From: Betaproteobacteria bacterium
Lineage (GTDB): Bacteria; Pseudomonadota; Gammaproteobacteria; Burkholderiales; Burkholderiaceae_E
NCBI GenBank assembly: GCA_016868095.1
Contig: VGHV01000197.1
Span: forward strand, 1 to 5,252
Length of the DNA: 5,252 nucleotides
Direction: 5' to 3'
The position numbers and the translations under genes are program-made. Positions 5,232-5,252 of this stretch are shown one piece after another (position 1 is the first letter of the stretch; the number at the start of each line of letters is the position of its first letter). The notes under the pieces were generated by a model. The model ran no database searches. It was not told where the DNA came from and was given only the letters and a program-made list of their open reading frames with translations.

Positions 5232-5252
5232 CACAGTTGATTGCTTTGAACT

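Overview
The window looks like chromosomal DNA of a proteobacterium of moderate GC content, most likely a betaproteobacterium. The protein families and the style of the tRNA fragment suggest this; the organism cannot be named from the sequence. It holds four confident protein genes (a GYD-type protein, a prolyl-oligopeptidase-family peptidase, a haloacetate-dehalogenase-type hydrolase and a DUF4287 protein), the first codons of a probable fifth at the left edge, and one stretch of broken genes.

Layout. (1) 1-486, minus strand: a 112-residue GYD-like small protein (486->148) followed about 100 bp downstream by the probable start of another minus-strand gene (49-> off the left edge). (2) 487-1001: a divergent intergenic region with a weak promoter candidate for the GYD gene and one doubtful 70-codon minus-strand ORF. 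(3) 1002-4066, plus strand: a two-gene unit. The first gene is an exported serine peptidase of the prolyl oligopeptidase family (S9A). It is followed after 17 bp by an alpha/beta hydrolase with the full catalytic and halide-binding set of fluoroacetate/haloacetate dehalogenases. (4) 4067-5015: a gene-poor stretch made of fragments. It contains possible decayed coding sequence, an AT-rich segment, the 5' half of a tRNA-Met(CAT) gene with its promoter (minus strand), a 21-bp perfect palindrome, the 5' end of a metallophosphoesterase gene (plus strand), and a diverged copy of the palindrome 320 bp from the first. (5) 5016-5231, plus strand: a complete DUF4287 protein with a good sigma70-type promoter and ribosome binding site.

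How the parts relate. The peptidase and dehalogenase are probably co-transcribed, but no shared pathway is evident, since one is exported and the other cytoplasmic. The most notable part is 4317-4736. It carries the 5' halves of two divergent genes, each cut short on its outer side, as if a piece of about 420 bp had been copied or left behind by a rearrangement. The paired palindromic hairpins superficially resemble the core of Cas12a CRISPR repeats, but there is no array. I found no convincing complete new system; the fragment and its repeats are the best lead.
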